NCBI GenBank assembly: GCA_016550425.1
Contig: JABXGS010000121.1
Coordinates: 1-36,807 of the forward strand
Length of the DNA: 36,807 bases
Source: an archaeon
GTDB taxonomy: Archaea; Asgardarchaeota; Hermodarchaeia; Hermodarchaeales; Hermodarchaeaceae
Reading direction: 5' to 3'
Below are positions 24,681 to 33,202 of the stretch, piece by piece. Both the position numbers and the translations under genes were made by a program. The notes beneath the pieces were generated by a model. The model was not told where the DNA came from and made no database searches. It worked only from the letters and a program-made list of their open reading frames with translations. Positions within the stretch are counted from its first letter, which is position 1. Each line of letters begins with the position of its first letter.

Positions 24681-25448
24681 ATGCCCTCTTCACGGATTGC
24701 CTGTGTCCATTCAGATACTGATCGAGCCTCTAAAGCCTTTGACACATTAAAAGCAAAATATGATTTTGTATCCGTTGAGGATGCCGAAATAATTGTTGCA
24801 CTTGGTGGTGATGGCTTCATGCTCCGATGTTTCCACCAATATGTGAATCAAGATGTCCACCTATATGGCATGAATCGGGGGACGATTGGATTTCTCCTCA
24901 ACAAATACAAAGAAGAAGGCTTACTGGAACGCATCAAGGTAGCGAAAGAAGAACAGATCTATCCGTTGAAAATGGAAGCACAAACTGCAGATAAGAAGAC
25001 GCATCATGCCATTGGATTCAACGAGGTTGCCATCATCCGTCAAGCGCAGCAATCGGCGCATATCCGGGTCTCGGTAAACGGAAAGGTGCGACTTGAAAGA
25101 CTCATTTGCGATGGTATTCTTGTAGCTACGCCCGCAGGCAGTACAGCTTACAATCTGTCAGCAAGAGGTCCAATTATCCCGATTGGGTCGAATGTGCTGG
25201 CTTTAACACCGCTAAATCCTTTCCGCCCAAGGCGATGGACTGGAGCCCTTCTTCCTCAGACCGTCACTGTTGATTTCGAGATACTTGACTCCATCAACCG
25301 GCCTGTCTCAGTATCTGCGGATTTTGATGAAGTGAAATTCCCCCTTACTGTGCGGGTTCAAGAAGATCGCTCTCAGTTTGTTAAGGTCTTATTCGATGGT
25401 GGACATTCATTGGAAGAAAGGATAATCCAAGAACAATTCATTCAATGA
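24681..25448 (+). CDS. NAD kinase
   Basis: 255 residues. The diacylglycerol-kinase-like catalytic core is present: LGGDGFMLRCFHQY (GGDG at 42-45), MNRGTIGFLLNKY (about 74-86), GFNEVAIIR, and the NAD-binding TPAGSTAYNLSARGPIIPIG block near the middle, followed by LTPLNPFRPRRW. It phosphorylates NAD to NADP. The start ATG is in a poor Shine-Dalgarno context (GTGA nearby), but the N-terminal strand PSSRIACVHSDTDRASKAF fits the family start. It is divergent from the AlkZ-like gene and precedes the CdhE gene by 99 bases in the same direction. Confidence 0.92.
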   Translation: MPSSRIACVHSDTDRASKAFDTLKAKYDFVSVEDAEIIVALGGDGFMLRCFHQYVNQDVHLYGMNRGTIGFLLNKYKEEGLLERIKVAKEEQIYPLKMEAQTADKKTHHAIGFNEVAIIRQAQQSAHIRVSVNGKVRLERLICDGILVATPAGSTAYNLSARGPIIPIGSNVLALTPLNPFRPRRWTGALLPQTVTVDFEILDSINRPVSVSADFDEVKFPLTVRVQEDRSQFVKVLFDGGHSLEERIIQEQFIQ

Positions 25449-25504
25449 GCCCAGATAGTGATTCTCTAAAACCGTATCATAAGCACAAAAGCTAATTATA
25501 GAAA

Positions 25505-25539
25505 CTCAGTATATCTGAAGTCTACTCAGAGCATCTGAG
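25505..25539 (+). promoter_or_regulatory. Paired TCAG/CTGA inverted repeats before cdhE
   Basis: TCAG-tatat-CTGA at 25506-25518 and CTCAGA-gca-TCTGAG at 25525-25539 share half-sites, and their left arms are 20 bases (about two helical turns) apart. AATTATAG at about 25493 could be the TATA box, which would place both repeats around the transcript start, as for a repressor operator. Confidence 0.4.
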
Positions 25540-25547
25540 GCGTTCAT

Positions 25548-26960
25548 ATGGCGAAACGTGCAGGACCGATGGACATCTATCCACTACTTCCCCAAACCAA
25601 TTGTGGAGAATGTGGTGAAGCGAATTGCATGGCCTTTGCAACCAAAGCTGCTGAATATACACTTGGTATCAAAGCATGCACCCCATTGTATCGGGAACGC
25701 GAATACGCAGAAAAACGTGACAAACTTGAAGAACTCATGCGACCACCAGTGAAGGAAGTTCAAATTGGATCAGGAGAGAACAAGGTTCTGATTGGCGGAG
25801 AACTTGTTCTTTATCGTCACGACCTGCGTTACATGCATCCGACTGCGTTCTTTGTTGACATAGCAGATACAGCCTCAGCTGATGAGATGAAAAAGCGTGT
25901 TAAAGCCATTGAAGAATGGACATATTTGTATATAGGAATGAATCTCCGCTTGGATGGAATTGCCCTTCGATCGGTTTCTGGTGAGCCAAAGAAATTTGCT
26001 GAAGCAGCCAAACGTCTTGGTGAACTTACCAACTGGCCAATTATGCTATGTTCATTGAATCCGAAGGTTTTAGCCGCAGGCGCAGAACCTCTTCAGGGGC
26101 GGCATCCACTCTTATACGCAGCCACCAAAGACACGTGGCAGGAACTCGGTGAAATCGCTCTGAAGTATCAATGCCCGTTAGTCGCCTATGCACCGGGCGA
26201 ATTATCTGAGCTGAAATCCATCGCTTCAACACTAGCCCAGATGGGCGTTGATGTTGTTCTCGATCCGGGTAATGAATTTGGAGCGGCATTAGGTGCAACG
26301 ATTGATGATTTTACAATGCTCCGACGTGCAGCCACTCGTGAAAATGACCAAGGGGTTGGATTTCCGCTACTTGCTTCCCCCATCTCGGTTTGGGGCGATT
26401 ACAAAGAAGGGGAAGCAGAAGAATTGGCAAAATGGCAAGAAACACTTGCTGGAGCCTCGATGATAATCCGATACGCAGATATCATAGTGGTGCACAGTCT
26501 CGATATGTGGGTCCAATTACCCCTAACATTTCTCCGCACAAACCTGTACACCGATCCAGTGAAGCCCGTTGCTGTTGAACCAGGACTTCGTGAGTTCGGG
26601 AATCCGGATGAAAATTCACCGGTCATGTACACATCCAATTTTGCCCTTACTTATTTCACGGTAGAGAGTGACATCAAACAAGCGGGGATCGATGCGTATC
26701 TCGTCGTGGTTGATACTGAAGGACTTAGCATCCAATCCGCGGTTGCAGGTCGAAAATTAACAGCGGATGTGATAGCTGAAGCCATCAAAGAATCAGGTGT
26801 CGAAAAGAAAGTTAAGCATCGCATCCTGATTAGCCCAGGAATGGCAGCGCGGCTTAGTGGTGAAACCGAAGAAGCCTCTAAATGGACAGTCAAGGTAGGT
26901 CCGAAGGATTCCAGTGGTATCAGTCAATACATTGGCGAAGAAGTCTGGAAAAAAGAATAA
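25548..26960 (+). CDS. cdhE: Corrinoid iron-sulfur protein large subunit of acetyl-CoA decarbonylase/synthase (CdhE/AcsC-like)
   Basis: 470 residues, the usual length. The N-terminal [4Fe-4S] domain has C19, C22, C27 and C44 in the CxxCx4Cx16C spacing (TNCGECGEANCMAFATKAAE then KACTPL). It is followed by GSGENKVLIGGELVLYRHD and a TIM-barrel part (HPTAFFVDIADTAS, KRVKAIEEWTYLYIGMNLRL). The C-terminal corrinoid-binding portion has DAYLVVVDTEGLSIQSAVAG and HRILISPGMAARLSGE, the family's late conserved block. It carries the methyl group between tetrahydromethanopterin and the acetyl-CoA synthase site in the Wood-Ljungdahl pathway. No other subunit gene (cdhA, B, C or D) is in the window, so here it stands alone. 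Confidence 0.93.
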   Translation: MAKRAGPMDIYPLLPQTNCGECGEANCMAFATKAAEYTLGIKACTPLYREREYAEKRDKLEELMRPPVKEVQIGSGENKVLIGGELVLYRHDLRYMHPTAFFVDIADTASADEMKKRVKAIEEWTYLYIGMNLRLDGIALRSVSGEPKKFAEAAKRLGELTNWPIMLCSLNPKVLAAGAEPLQGRHPLLYAATKDTWQELGEIALKYQCPLVAYAPGELSELKSIASTLAQMGVDVVLDPGNEFGAALGATIDDFTMLRRAATRENDQGVGFPLLASPISVWGDYKEGEAEELAKWQETLAGASMIIRYADIIVVHSLDMWVQLPLTFLRTNLYTDPVKPVAVEPGLREFGNPDENSPVMYTSNFALTYFTVESDIKQAGIDAYLVVVDTEGLSIQSAVAGRKLTADVIAEAIKESGVEKKVKHRILISPGMAARLSGETEEASKWTVKVGPKDSSGISQYIGEEVWKKE

Positions 26961-26994
26961 CACTTCAAAATTCCACATCATTCTCCTAAATAAT

Positions 26995-27417
26995 AAGGAA
27001 GAGTAAAAAGACAACTCTCGCCTCCCTTACAAACGTAGTCGTGTATAAATATGGGAGTAGCAGAAAAGTGATCAACACTGGGACATGGACACCATTTCGA
27101 ACACCGAAAGAGAGACCCATCTTCATGTCGTCGGGTCGCTAGACGTTGGCTTCTCCTTGGAATCATTTTTACAAGATCTATGATGGCTGTTGAATTGATT
27201 GGTGGAATACTTACTGGAAGTCTCGTGTTGATCGGAGAACAGGAAAGTAGTGGTATTCGAGTCCAGGTTCAATAACAGGTTCTTCATTGAGCGAGTCTTC
27301 CATAGCAGATACCAATATTTTGATTCCTTCTTTGACAAGGTATTTGAGGTCTTCCCGACTACGTGGAAAACTTGAACCTGCGAGGATGCCAGGTATCAAG
27401 TAGCTGAAATTAGGCAT
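26995..27417 (-). pseudogene. Frameshifted dual-specificity protein phosphatase
   Basis: From the ATG at 27417 the first frame gives 68 residues: MPNFSYLIPGILAGSSFPRS, REDLKYLVKEGIKILVSAME and GLEYHYFPV. This is the N-terminus of DUSP23/PTPMT-like dual-specificity phosphatases, which should be followed by a helix and the HCxxGxGRTG loop. It stops early at 27211. In another frame the sequence resumes with STAIIDLVKMI, fitting the next helix. Around 27070-27095 the bases still resemble code for an HCGVGNGRTG-like loop, broken by small changes. It reads as a decaying phosphatase gene at the end of the operon after the 300-residue barrel protein, 15 bases away. No intact copy lies in the window. 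Confidence 0.6.
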
Positions 27418-27432
27418 GAAAGATTCATCTGT

Positions 27433-28335
27433 TTAGTTCGTGGTTTTTCGACTTACGAGAAATTCCGAGATTCCGTAACCATAACTAGGATCTCCTTTGA
27501 GGGTGAATTGGGAGACGATTTCGTAGATGTTGGTTTCATATCCGGGTTTAGCTTGGCGGGGAGGATAGACCATGGTTTGGAGTTTGGTGGAATCAAGCTG
27601 CCATTTTTTCTTTCCCTCATCGGTAAAGAAGACTGTGAACCCTTGGGGAGTTAGACCATTAGACTCGAAGTGATCGGTGAACTTGATGTCGGTTAGATGT
27701 TGGTTTCCGATAAGACTTGACAAGAATCCTGCAGTTTCGTATTTCTTCCCAATATGTAGTTTGATGAGGTTAATGGTGCACCATGAAAATTGAGCGGCAA
27801 TCCAGTTCCATTCATCGATGGCCGCATAATCACGGAGTCCCCAAGAGTGGTCGCGGTGACCGAAGCAACTGAGTTGGTATTCTTTGCCATTTGCGAGTCG
27901 GATGACTCCATCTACAAAACAACCTTGTTCATAATGTTCCTGTTCGATGACCCCTTTTTTAAAGGCCTGCTTTGAATCGTAGGCAAAGGGATCGAACCGT
28001 CCTGTAAATTCAAGATTTGCGACCCGTTTTCCATCATCGAAGGTGATTTTCCAGAGTTCATGAGGTTGAAGCAGTTCGAAGGCGAGCTTACCATCGCTAA
28101 GGACATCGAGTTTTCCGGATATCGGGAGCGTGTTAAGGTAAATATCAGTTTCACCATCTACTAGGAAGGCAACCAGATAGTCGCGTTTGGGGACATTGGG
28201 GTAAGCAGAGATGTAGAAGAAAGCTGCAAGTTTGACTTTTGGATCATAGAGTTGGAAGTAATAGGATTCTTTCCAATCAGGCGCAGTAGTAGGGTCATGG
28301 AACTGTTCGTTTGAGGGTTCTATGTCATAGACCAT
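27433..28335 (-). CDS. CrtC/AttH-like beta-barrel protein
   Basis: 300 residues, mostly beta-strand, no membrane segment. The recognisable motif is GHRDHSWGLRDY at 159-170, shared by lipocalin-like proteins related to hydroxyneurosporene synthase CrtC and AttH and by several DUF families of unknown role. Around it lie ESYYFQLYDPKVKLAAFFYI, LANGKEYQLSCF and WNWIAAQFS, typical alternating strands. Such barrels usually bind hydrophobic ligands such as carotenoids or lipids; some are hydratases. I cannot choose a function. GGAG lies ten bases before the ATG. It starts 15 bases after the stop of the 388-residue gene and ends 15 bases before the phosphatase remnant, so all three are probably one transcript. 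Confidence 0.65.
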   Translation of the reverse strand: MVYDIEPSNEQFHDPTTAPDWKESYYFQLYDPKVKLAAFFYISAYPNVPKRDYLVAFLVDGETDIYLNTLPISGKLDVLSDGKLAFELLQPHELWKITFDDGKRVANLEFTGRFDPFAYDSKQAFKKGVIEQEHYEQGCFVDGVIRLANGKEYQLSCFGHRDHSWGLRDYAAIDEWNWIAAQFSWCTINLIKLHIGKKYETAGFLSSLIGNQHLTDIKFTDHFESNGLTPQGFTVFFTDEGKKKWQLDSTKLQTMVYPPRQAKPGYETNIYEIVSQFTLKGDPSYGYGISEFLVSRKTTN

Positions 28336-28350
28336 AGTGGGTTGCTCCGA

Positions 28351-29517
28351 TTAGTCGAGGAGTTCGTAGAAGGAGGGATCTTTATCACATTCGTCTTTAC
28401 TGCGGAAAAGTCGGGCCCAAGCGGGGTGGCCCATGGAGTTTAGCATGAGTTGAATGTAGTCACCGACAGTGTCTTCATCGAGACCCATTGTGATTTTGTC
28501 AGTGATGTTTCCCATATCAGTAAAAATGTAGAACCATTTCAGGAATACGGAAGAACCCGCTTTGAGCCGCTTCACATCATCCCATTCGGCGAATTCAAGA
28601 TACAGTTCGGTTTGCACATCGGTGGCAAATTTTTCTAAATCGCTGAGAATCGAAAAAGAAGTCGTTTCGATTTTATCTCCATAACGGCTAAACAATGCAA
28701 ATTGGGTAATATGGTCGGAGTAGTCCTCTGGTTTAGGAAATAGAGTAGCAAAGTCTGTGAAAATGAGTTCCTCCATATCCTTTACAACCAAAGCAACTGA
28801 TAGATTGGGGATTGGAGATTTAGCTTGTGTGTCGTGCCATTCCCAAATAAGTCGTGAGCCATCGTAGAGGGGGGAAAATTCCCGAAAAATAAGGTATTCA
28901 TTGTCTCCAAAAGCATATGGACCCATTTCGTGGATGCTAGCCCGACATTCACAATACGAGAGAAATTCAGCTAAATAGAGCTGAGCCATTGTTCGTTTCA
29001 GCTTCGCTCTTTGATCAGTGTCAATGGGTTGTAGTTCTTGTTTGACCATATCAAGGACATTGTCGGGAAGCACACATGCCGTATCTTTGTTTTCCGCGGC
29101 AAGAGGTTTGTCACTGTCGTAGTAGCTTGTTGCCATGCGATACCAAAAATCAATCATGAACTTGGCTTGTTTACGCCGTTCAGGTAATTCGTTTTTAGCT
29201 CCGCCAGCATCGAAAAGGTCTTGCATCCGGCCAAGTCCCCAGAGTCCGATAAATGCCCAGACTCCAAGGATATTTGGATAAGCAGCCAAAGTGCGGCAGC
29301 GCTTTCCAATCTCTTCGGGAGAGATATGGTTTGCGAGTTTTTTGAACATATTAAATTGGTAGTCGCGGTAAATCTGGGCACATGCTACACTATTATATGC
29401 TGTGACTGGAAAAAGTTTGGATTCAAGGGCTGTGCGTTGGGAGAGTAAGTAGGTGCTGGCATCACTTGCCCGGCGGAGGAGTGTGTTCGCTTCTTGGGTG
29501 CTGATATCACCTATCAT
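28351..29517 (-). CDS. Unrecognised 388-residue helical protein
   Basis: I do not recognise the family. The protein is soluble, rich in helices and aromatic residues, with no signal peptide, membrane helix or nucleotide-binding loop. Notable stretches are LLRRASDASTYLLSQRTALE, LGVWAFIGLWGLGRMQDLFD, LYLAEFLSYCECRASIHEMG, and a C-terminal GLDEDTVGDYIQLMLNSMGH. Few cysteines or histidines are spaced like a metal site. It precedes the CrtC/AttH-like barrel gene by 15 bases, so the two probably function together, perhaps as an enzyme and a carrier of the same hydrophobic compound; that is a guess from spacing. Start at ATG 29517; no clear ribosome site. Confidence 0.7.
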   Translation of the reverse strand: MIGDISTQEANTLLRRASDASTYLLSQRTALESKLFPVTAYNSVACAQIYRDYQFNMFKKLANHISPEEIGKRCRTLAAYPNILGVWAFIGLWGLGRMQDLFDAGGAKNELPERRKQAKFMIDFWYRMATSYYDSDKPLAAENKDTACVLPDNVLDMVKQELQPIDTDQRAKLKRTMAQLYLAEFLSYCECRASIHEMGPYAFGDNEYLIFREFSPLYDGSRLIWEWHDTQAKSPIPNLSVALVVKDMEELIFTDFATLFPKPEDYSDHITQFALFSRYGDKIETTSFSILSDLEKFATDVQTELYLEFAEWDDVKRLKAGSSVFLKWFYIFTDMGNITDKITMGLDEDTVGDYIQLMLNSMGHPAWARLFRSKDECDKDPSFYELLD

Positions 29518-29587
29518 GGCATCTCAACTCATGGAAAATAGGATGCCTGGATGTTGCATTTAAGGATTCTAGTGCGACCAGCATTAG

Positions 29588-32500
29588 CTAAAGCCGTTCA
29601 TCGAGTTCGCGAAGTTGTTCCAGCATTTTCAGGCGGTCCGTAATATCACGGCAAATACCTCGGAATCCAAGAAGTTCGCTAGACTCATTGAAAATTGGGC
29701 GACCACGGGCTTCAAGAACCACATCGGATTCGTCTCTGTGGACCATCTGGATGACGATTGTACGAATTGGTCGTCGTCTTTCTTTGAGTTCAGCCCATGT
29801 ATTTTGTGCTCGTTTCACATCTTCAGGACGTAGGAAGTCGCAGGGGGTTCGTCCAAGCACTTGTCCTGCAGAAAATCCGATGATGTCTTCGACAGCATTA
29901 TTCGTGTAGACGAATTTCCCAGAAATATCCATTTCCCAAACCCAGTCTGAAAGGTCTTCAACAAGCGCTCGGTATCGTTCCTCTGATTCTTTTAGTGCAG
30001 CTTCCGCTTCTTTTCTTTCGGTGATATCTATATAAGCTGCTTGAACAGCTGGTTCGCCTTGGTACTCGATTCGATGAGCAAAAATTTCCACCCACACAAT
30101 GGTCCCATCTTTTTTCATCAATCGATACTCGTATTGATTCGGAACGTCTTTGCCCATCAATCTGTTTTCAGCGCGGTTAATTACTAACTCACGGTCTGCG
30201 GGATGAATTAATTCTTGGATTTTCCTTGGTGTCATTGCAAGGAGTTCCTCGATAGTGTAGCCAAGCATATCTGAGAAGGCTTCGTTGGCAAAGAAAAAGC
30301 GGAGAGGAGGACCCCGGGAGATTAGAATTCCAAAGAGGGATTGTTCTACAAGGGTGCGGTATTTTTCTTCGGATTCTTTGATTGCTTGGTCAGCTCGGAT
30401 GCGTTCTGTCACATCTGTGAGTGTTACCTGGATTGCTGGTTTTCCTTGGTAATCGATTATTTTCACCCAGATTTCTACCCACTGAATAGTTCCTTCAATT
30501 GACATCACACGTATTTCATATCGATCTTGTACCTTCTTTCCTGCAAAGCGATCCTGCATACGTTGTTGTATCCATGTAACATCTTCTGGATGAACACGAT
30601 CCCAAAACGCGTTGGGTGGCATATCTAAGAGTTCATCTTGGGTGATATCGACCACCTCTTTCATTTGTGGGTTAGCAAACACAATATGATCGTCTTGAAT
30701 GATAAGTATCCCTTGGAGGGATTGATCGACTAAGGCGCGATATTTAGCCTCTGATTCTTTCAATGCAGTTTCGCTATGTTTACGATCCGTGATGTCCTCC
30801 AGTGTTCCTTCATAACACTCAATTTTACCGCTCTTATCACGAATAGCTCGTGCAGAAAGGTTGACCCAGATTGTTGTTCCATCTTCCCGTTTGAATTCAG
30901 CTTCGATTCCTGTCACAACATCTTCAAGGGCTACGGCAGCTTCCCAGTGTTTCCGTTCTTCAGGATCAAGATAGAAGCTCGAGGCCTTTCGTTTTAAAAG
31001 TGGTTCTTTGGTATCAAAGCCTAACATTTCAGTTAAGGCGGGATTAGCATCCAGGATGGTGCCATCGGGAGTTGTTCGGAATAATCCAACTGGAACGCTA
31101 TCGAAAAGGTGACGATATCGGGCTTCAGCTTCCTTCCGTTCACTGATGTCTCGAATGACTCCAAGAAACGCGGATGCTTTGCCTTCTGCATCTTTGAGAA
31201 GGGTAGCATTGAGTTCAGCAGGATAAGTGGTTCCATCTTTTCGCAATAAGTGATATTCAAGTGTCCCTGACGTTCCCTCTTCCAAGGTTTTTTCCATGTT
31301 TTTCATGGCGATTGGTATGTCATCTGGAGAAATCAACTCGAAGGCGTTCACACCGATTAAATCGGCTTCTGTTTTAACACCATACAATTGGAGCGCCTGT
31401 TGATTAACCATTGTGATTTTGCCTTCAAGATTCGTTACCGTGATAGCATCTGGTGATGTTTCAACTAGGGTTCGATATTTTTCCTCGCTTTCCTTTAAAG
31501 CGATTTCAGCTTGTTTTCTTTCAGAAATATCTCTTGCTGCACTTTGTATATGAAGGGGCGTGCCATCAGCATCAGTGACTAAAGCTGCATTGATTTCAAC
31601 TGGGAACTCTTCACCGGTTTTTTTCCGGAAAATCCTTTCATAAACAGGTACAAGATCACCAGCAAGTAAAGCGCGTAACACCCGTTTACTGTCCTCATAT
31701 TCGCCTTCTGCTACGATATTATTAACTGGCAGTCCAATGAGTTCATCCAAAGTATAGCCAAGCATCTCTGCGGCTCGTTGATTAGCTTCAAGAGTCTTCA
31801 TATCAAGTGAGATGATAAATACTGCATCGTGAGTGTGCTCAAAAAGCGCACGATACCTGCGTTCTCTTTCTTTAAGGGCTTGTTCGGCTTGAATTCTTTC
31901 AGTGATATCCTCGAGAGAGCCTTCATAATATTGAATGGCACCGGATTCGTCTTTCTTAGCTCGGAAACTGTCATGAACCCAGATGCGTTTACCATCTAGC
32001 CGTTTGAATTGTACATCATGGCCAGTAATGATATCTTCAGTCCCAAGTTTTGCTTCATATTGTACGCGTTCCTGCCGGTCGACATAGAAATCAGAGGCGT
32101 TCATTTTCAGCAGGGTTTCCTTATCCTTTGCTCCAAGAAGCTCAATAAGGGCGGGATTCGCATCAATGATATCTCCTTCTATAGTTGTACGGTAGAGTCC
32201 AATGGGAAGTTCATCGAATAGACCTCGATATCGGGCTTCGGATTCTTGGAGTTTGATATCAGCTTCTTGCCGTTCAGTGATGTCAAGAAAGGTTGCTTGA
32301 ACAGCTGGCTTTCCATTATATTCGGTAACAGATACAAACATTTCAAGCCAGCGTTCTTCTCCACCCTTTTTGATTGCTTTAAACTGATAATGAGAAGGAA
32401 CAGATTTACCTTTAAGACGATCACGCATTCGACCCCAAACACGAGCTTGATAATCAGGGTGAACTCTGGCTTGAACTTCTTCTGGGGATAGGGATAGGAT

Positions 32501-33019
32501 TTCATCAATTGTATAGCCACTAATGTCAGCAAAAGCTTGATTTGAAAAGACGACCTGCATGTCTTGAATGATGATGAGCCCTTGGAGTGAGTGGTCAACA
32601 AGGTCTTGGTAGGCTTGAGCAACCTGTTTTTGATCGGTTATCTCTGACACCATTGCTAGAATCGCTGGTTTTTCATTTATTGTTATGGCCTTTGGGAGTA
32701 CCTGCAACCATTGTTCTTCCCCTTTCTTGTCTTTGATGCGAATATCGTAAAATTTGGTCTTGATTTCTCCTCCCTCAACAGATTTCAATCTGCGACCCGC
32801 TTCTAGTTTATCTGCATCTGCAACAAATTGAAGGAAGTCATCAGATGTCATTTTATGGAGATCTTGAAGGGAGTAATCGATGAGTTTAGCCAATTCGCTG
32901 TTGGCAAATAGGACTTTGTCTTCTTGAAAGACGATTATGCCAATAGGTGATTTTGTGGCTATTTCCTCATAGATTTTTAAATTAGAGTTTGTGGTTGAAG
33001 AGGGCTCATCCGAGGGCAT
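29588..33019 (-). CDS. Nine-PAS-domain sensor protein without output domain
   Basis: 1143 residues, soluble. Nine PAS/PAC units begin at about residues 15, 136, 262, 388, 514, 634, 759, 887 and 1015, a period near 125. Each opens with a helix such as SEEKYRTLVE and ends with a PAC strand and DI(T/S)ERxxAE linker. Units 3 and 6 (LPIGLYRTT, VPVGLFRTT) are close duplicates, as are 2, 7 and 8 (SLQGLIIIQ, SLQGILIIQ, SLFGILISR). The chain ends right after the last PAC linker (DITDRLKMLEQLRELDERL) with no histidine kinase, GGDEF, HTH or methyl-accepting domain. PAS units sense ligands, light or redox, or pair proteins. GGTGA six bases before the ATG supports the start. The 70 bases after it hold no kinase fragment. 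Confidence 0.92.
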   Translation of the reverse strand: MPSDEPSSTTNSNLKIYEEIATKSPIGIIVFQEDKVLFANSELAKLIDYSLQDLHKMTSDDFLQFVADADKLEAGRRLKSVEGGEIKTKFYDIRIKDKKGEEQWLQVLPKAITINEKPAILAMVSEITDQKQVAQAYQDLVDHSLQGLIIIQDMQVVFSNQAFADISGYTIDEILSLSPEEVQARVHPDYQARVWGRMRDRLKGKSVPSHYQFKAIKKGGEERWLEMFVSVTEYNGKPAVQATFLDITERQEADIKLQESEARYRGLFDELPIGLYRTTIEGDIIDANPALIELLGAKDKETLLKMNASDFYVDRQERVQYEAKLGTEDIITGHDVQFKRLDGKRIWVHDSFRAKKDESGAIQYYEGSLEDITERIQAEQALKERERRYRALFEHTHDAVFIISLDMKTLEANQRAAEMLGYTLDELIGLPVNNIVAEGEYEDSKRVLRALLAGDLVPVYERIFRKKTGEEFPVEINAALVTDADGTPLHIQSAARDISERKQAEIALKESEEKYRTLVETSPDAITVTNLEGKITMVNQQALQLYGVKTEADLIGVNAFELISPDDIPIAMKNMEKTLEEGTSGTLEYHLLRKDGTTYPAELNATLLKDAEGKASAFLGVIRDISERKEAEARYRHLFDSVPVGLFRTTPDGTILDANPALTEMLGFDTKEPLLKRKASSFYLDPEERKHWEAAVALEDVVTGIEAEFKREDGTTIWVNLSARAIRDKSGKIECYEGTLEDITDRKHSETALKESEAKYRALVDQSLQGILIIQDDHIVFANPQMKEVVDITQDELLDMPPNAFWDRVHPEDVTWIQQRMQDRFAGKKVQDRYEIRVMSIEGTIQWVEIWVKIIDYQGKPAIQVTLTDVTERIRADQAIKESEEKYRTLVEQSLFGILISRGPPLRFFFANEAFSDMLGYTIEELLAMTPRKIQELIHPADRELVINRAENRLMGKDVPNQYEYRLMKKDGTIVWVEIFAHRIEYQGEPAVQAAYIDITERKEAEAALKESEERYRALVEDLSDWVWEMDISGKFVYTNNAVEDIIGFSAGQVLGRTPCDFLRPEDVKRAQNTWAELKERRRPIRTIVIQMVHRDESDVVLEARGRPIFNESSELLGFRGICRDITDRLKMLEQLRELDERL

Positions 33020-33202
33020 TTACTTTCACCACTTATGAGCTTGGTGTAGAAAGTAGCAAGGTTTCGTAGATCTTTCGTTCCCCAAGCTTCGCTGAAGCCT
33101 GACGATACTCTAATGAAGATGCCATATATCTGCTTCGCTGATGTGAAATGTTGATGATTGATATTGAGATGGACTAAACAATAGAAAATCAATTAACTGA
33201 TG

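Noticed and set aside
29588..33019. CRISPR-like or tandem DNA repeats in the PAS region
   Set aside because: The periodicity is at protein level, near 375 bases, caused by duplicated PAS domains, and is too diverged for DNA repeats.
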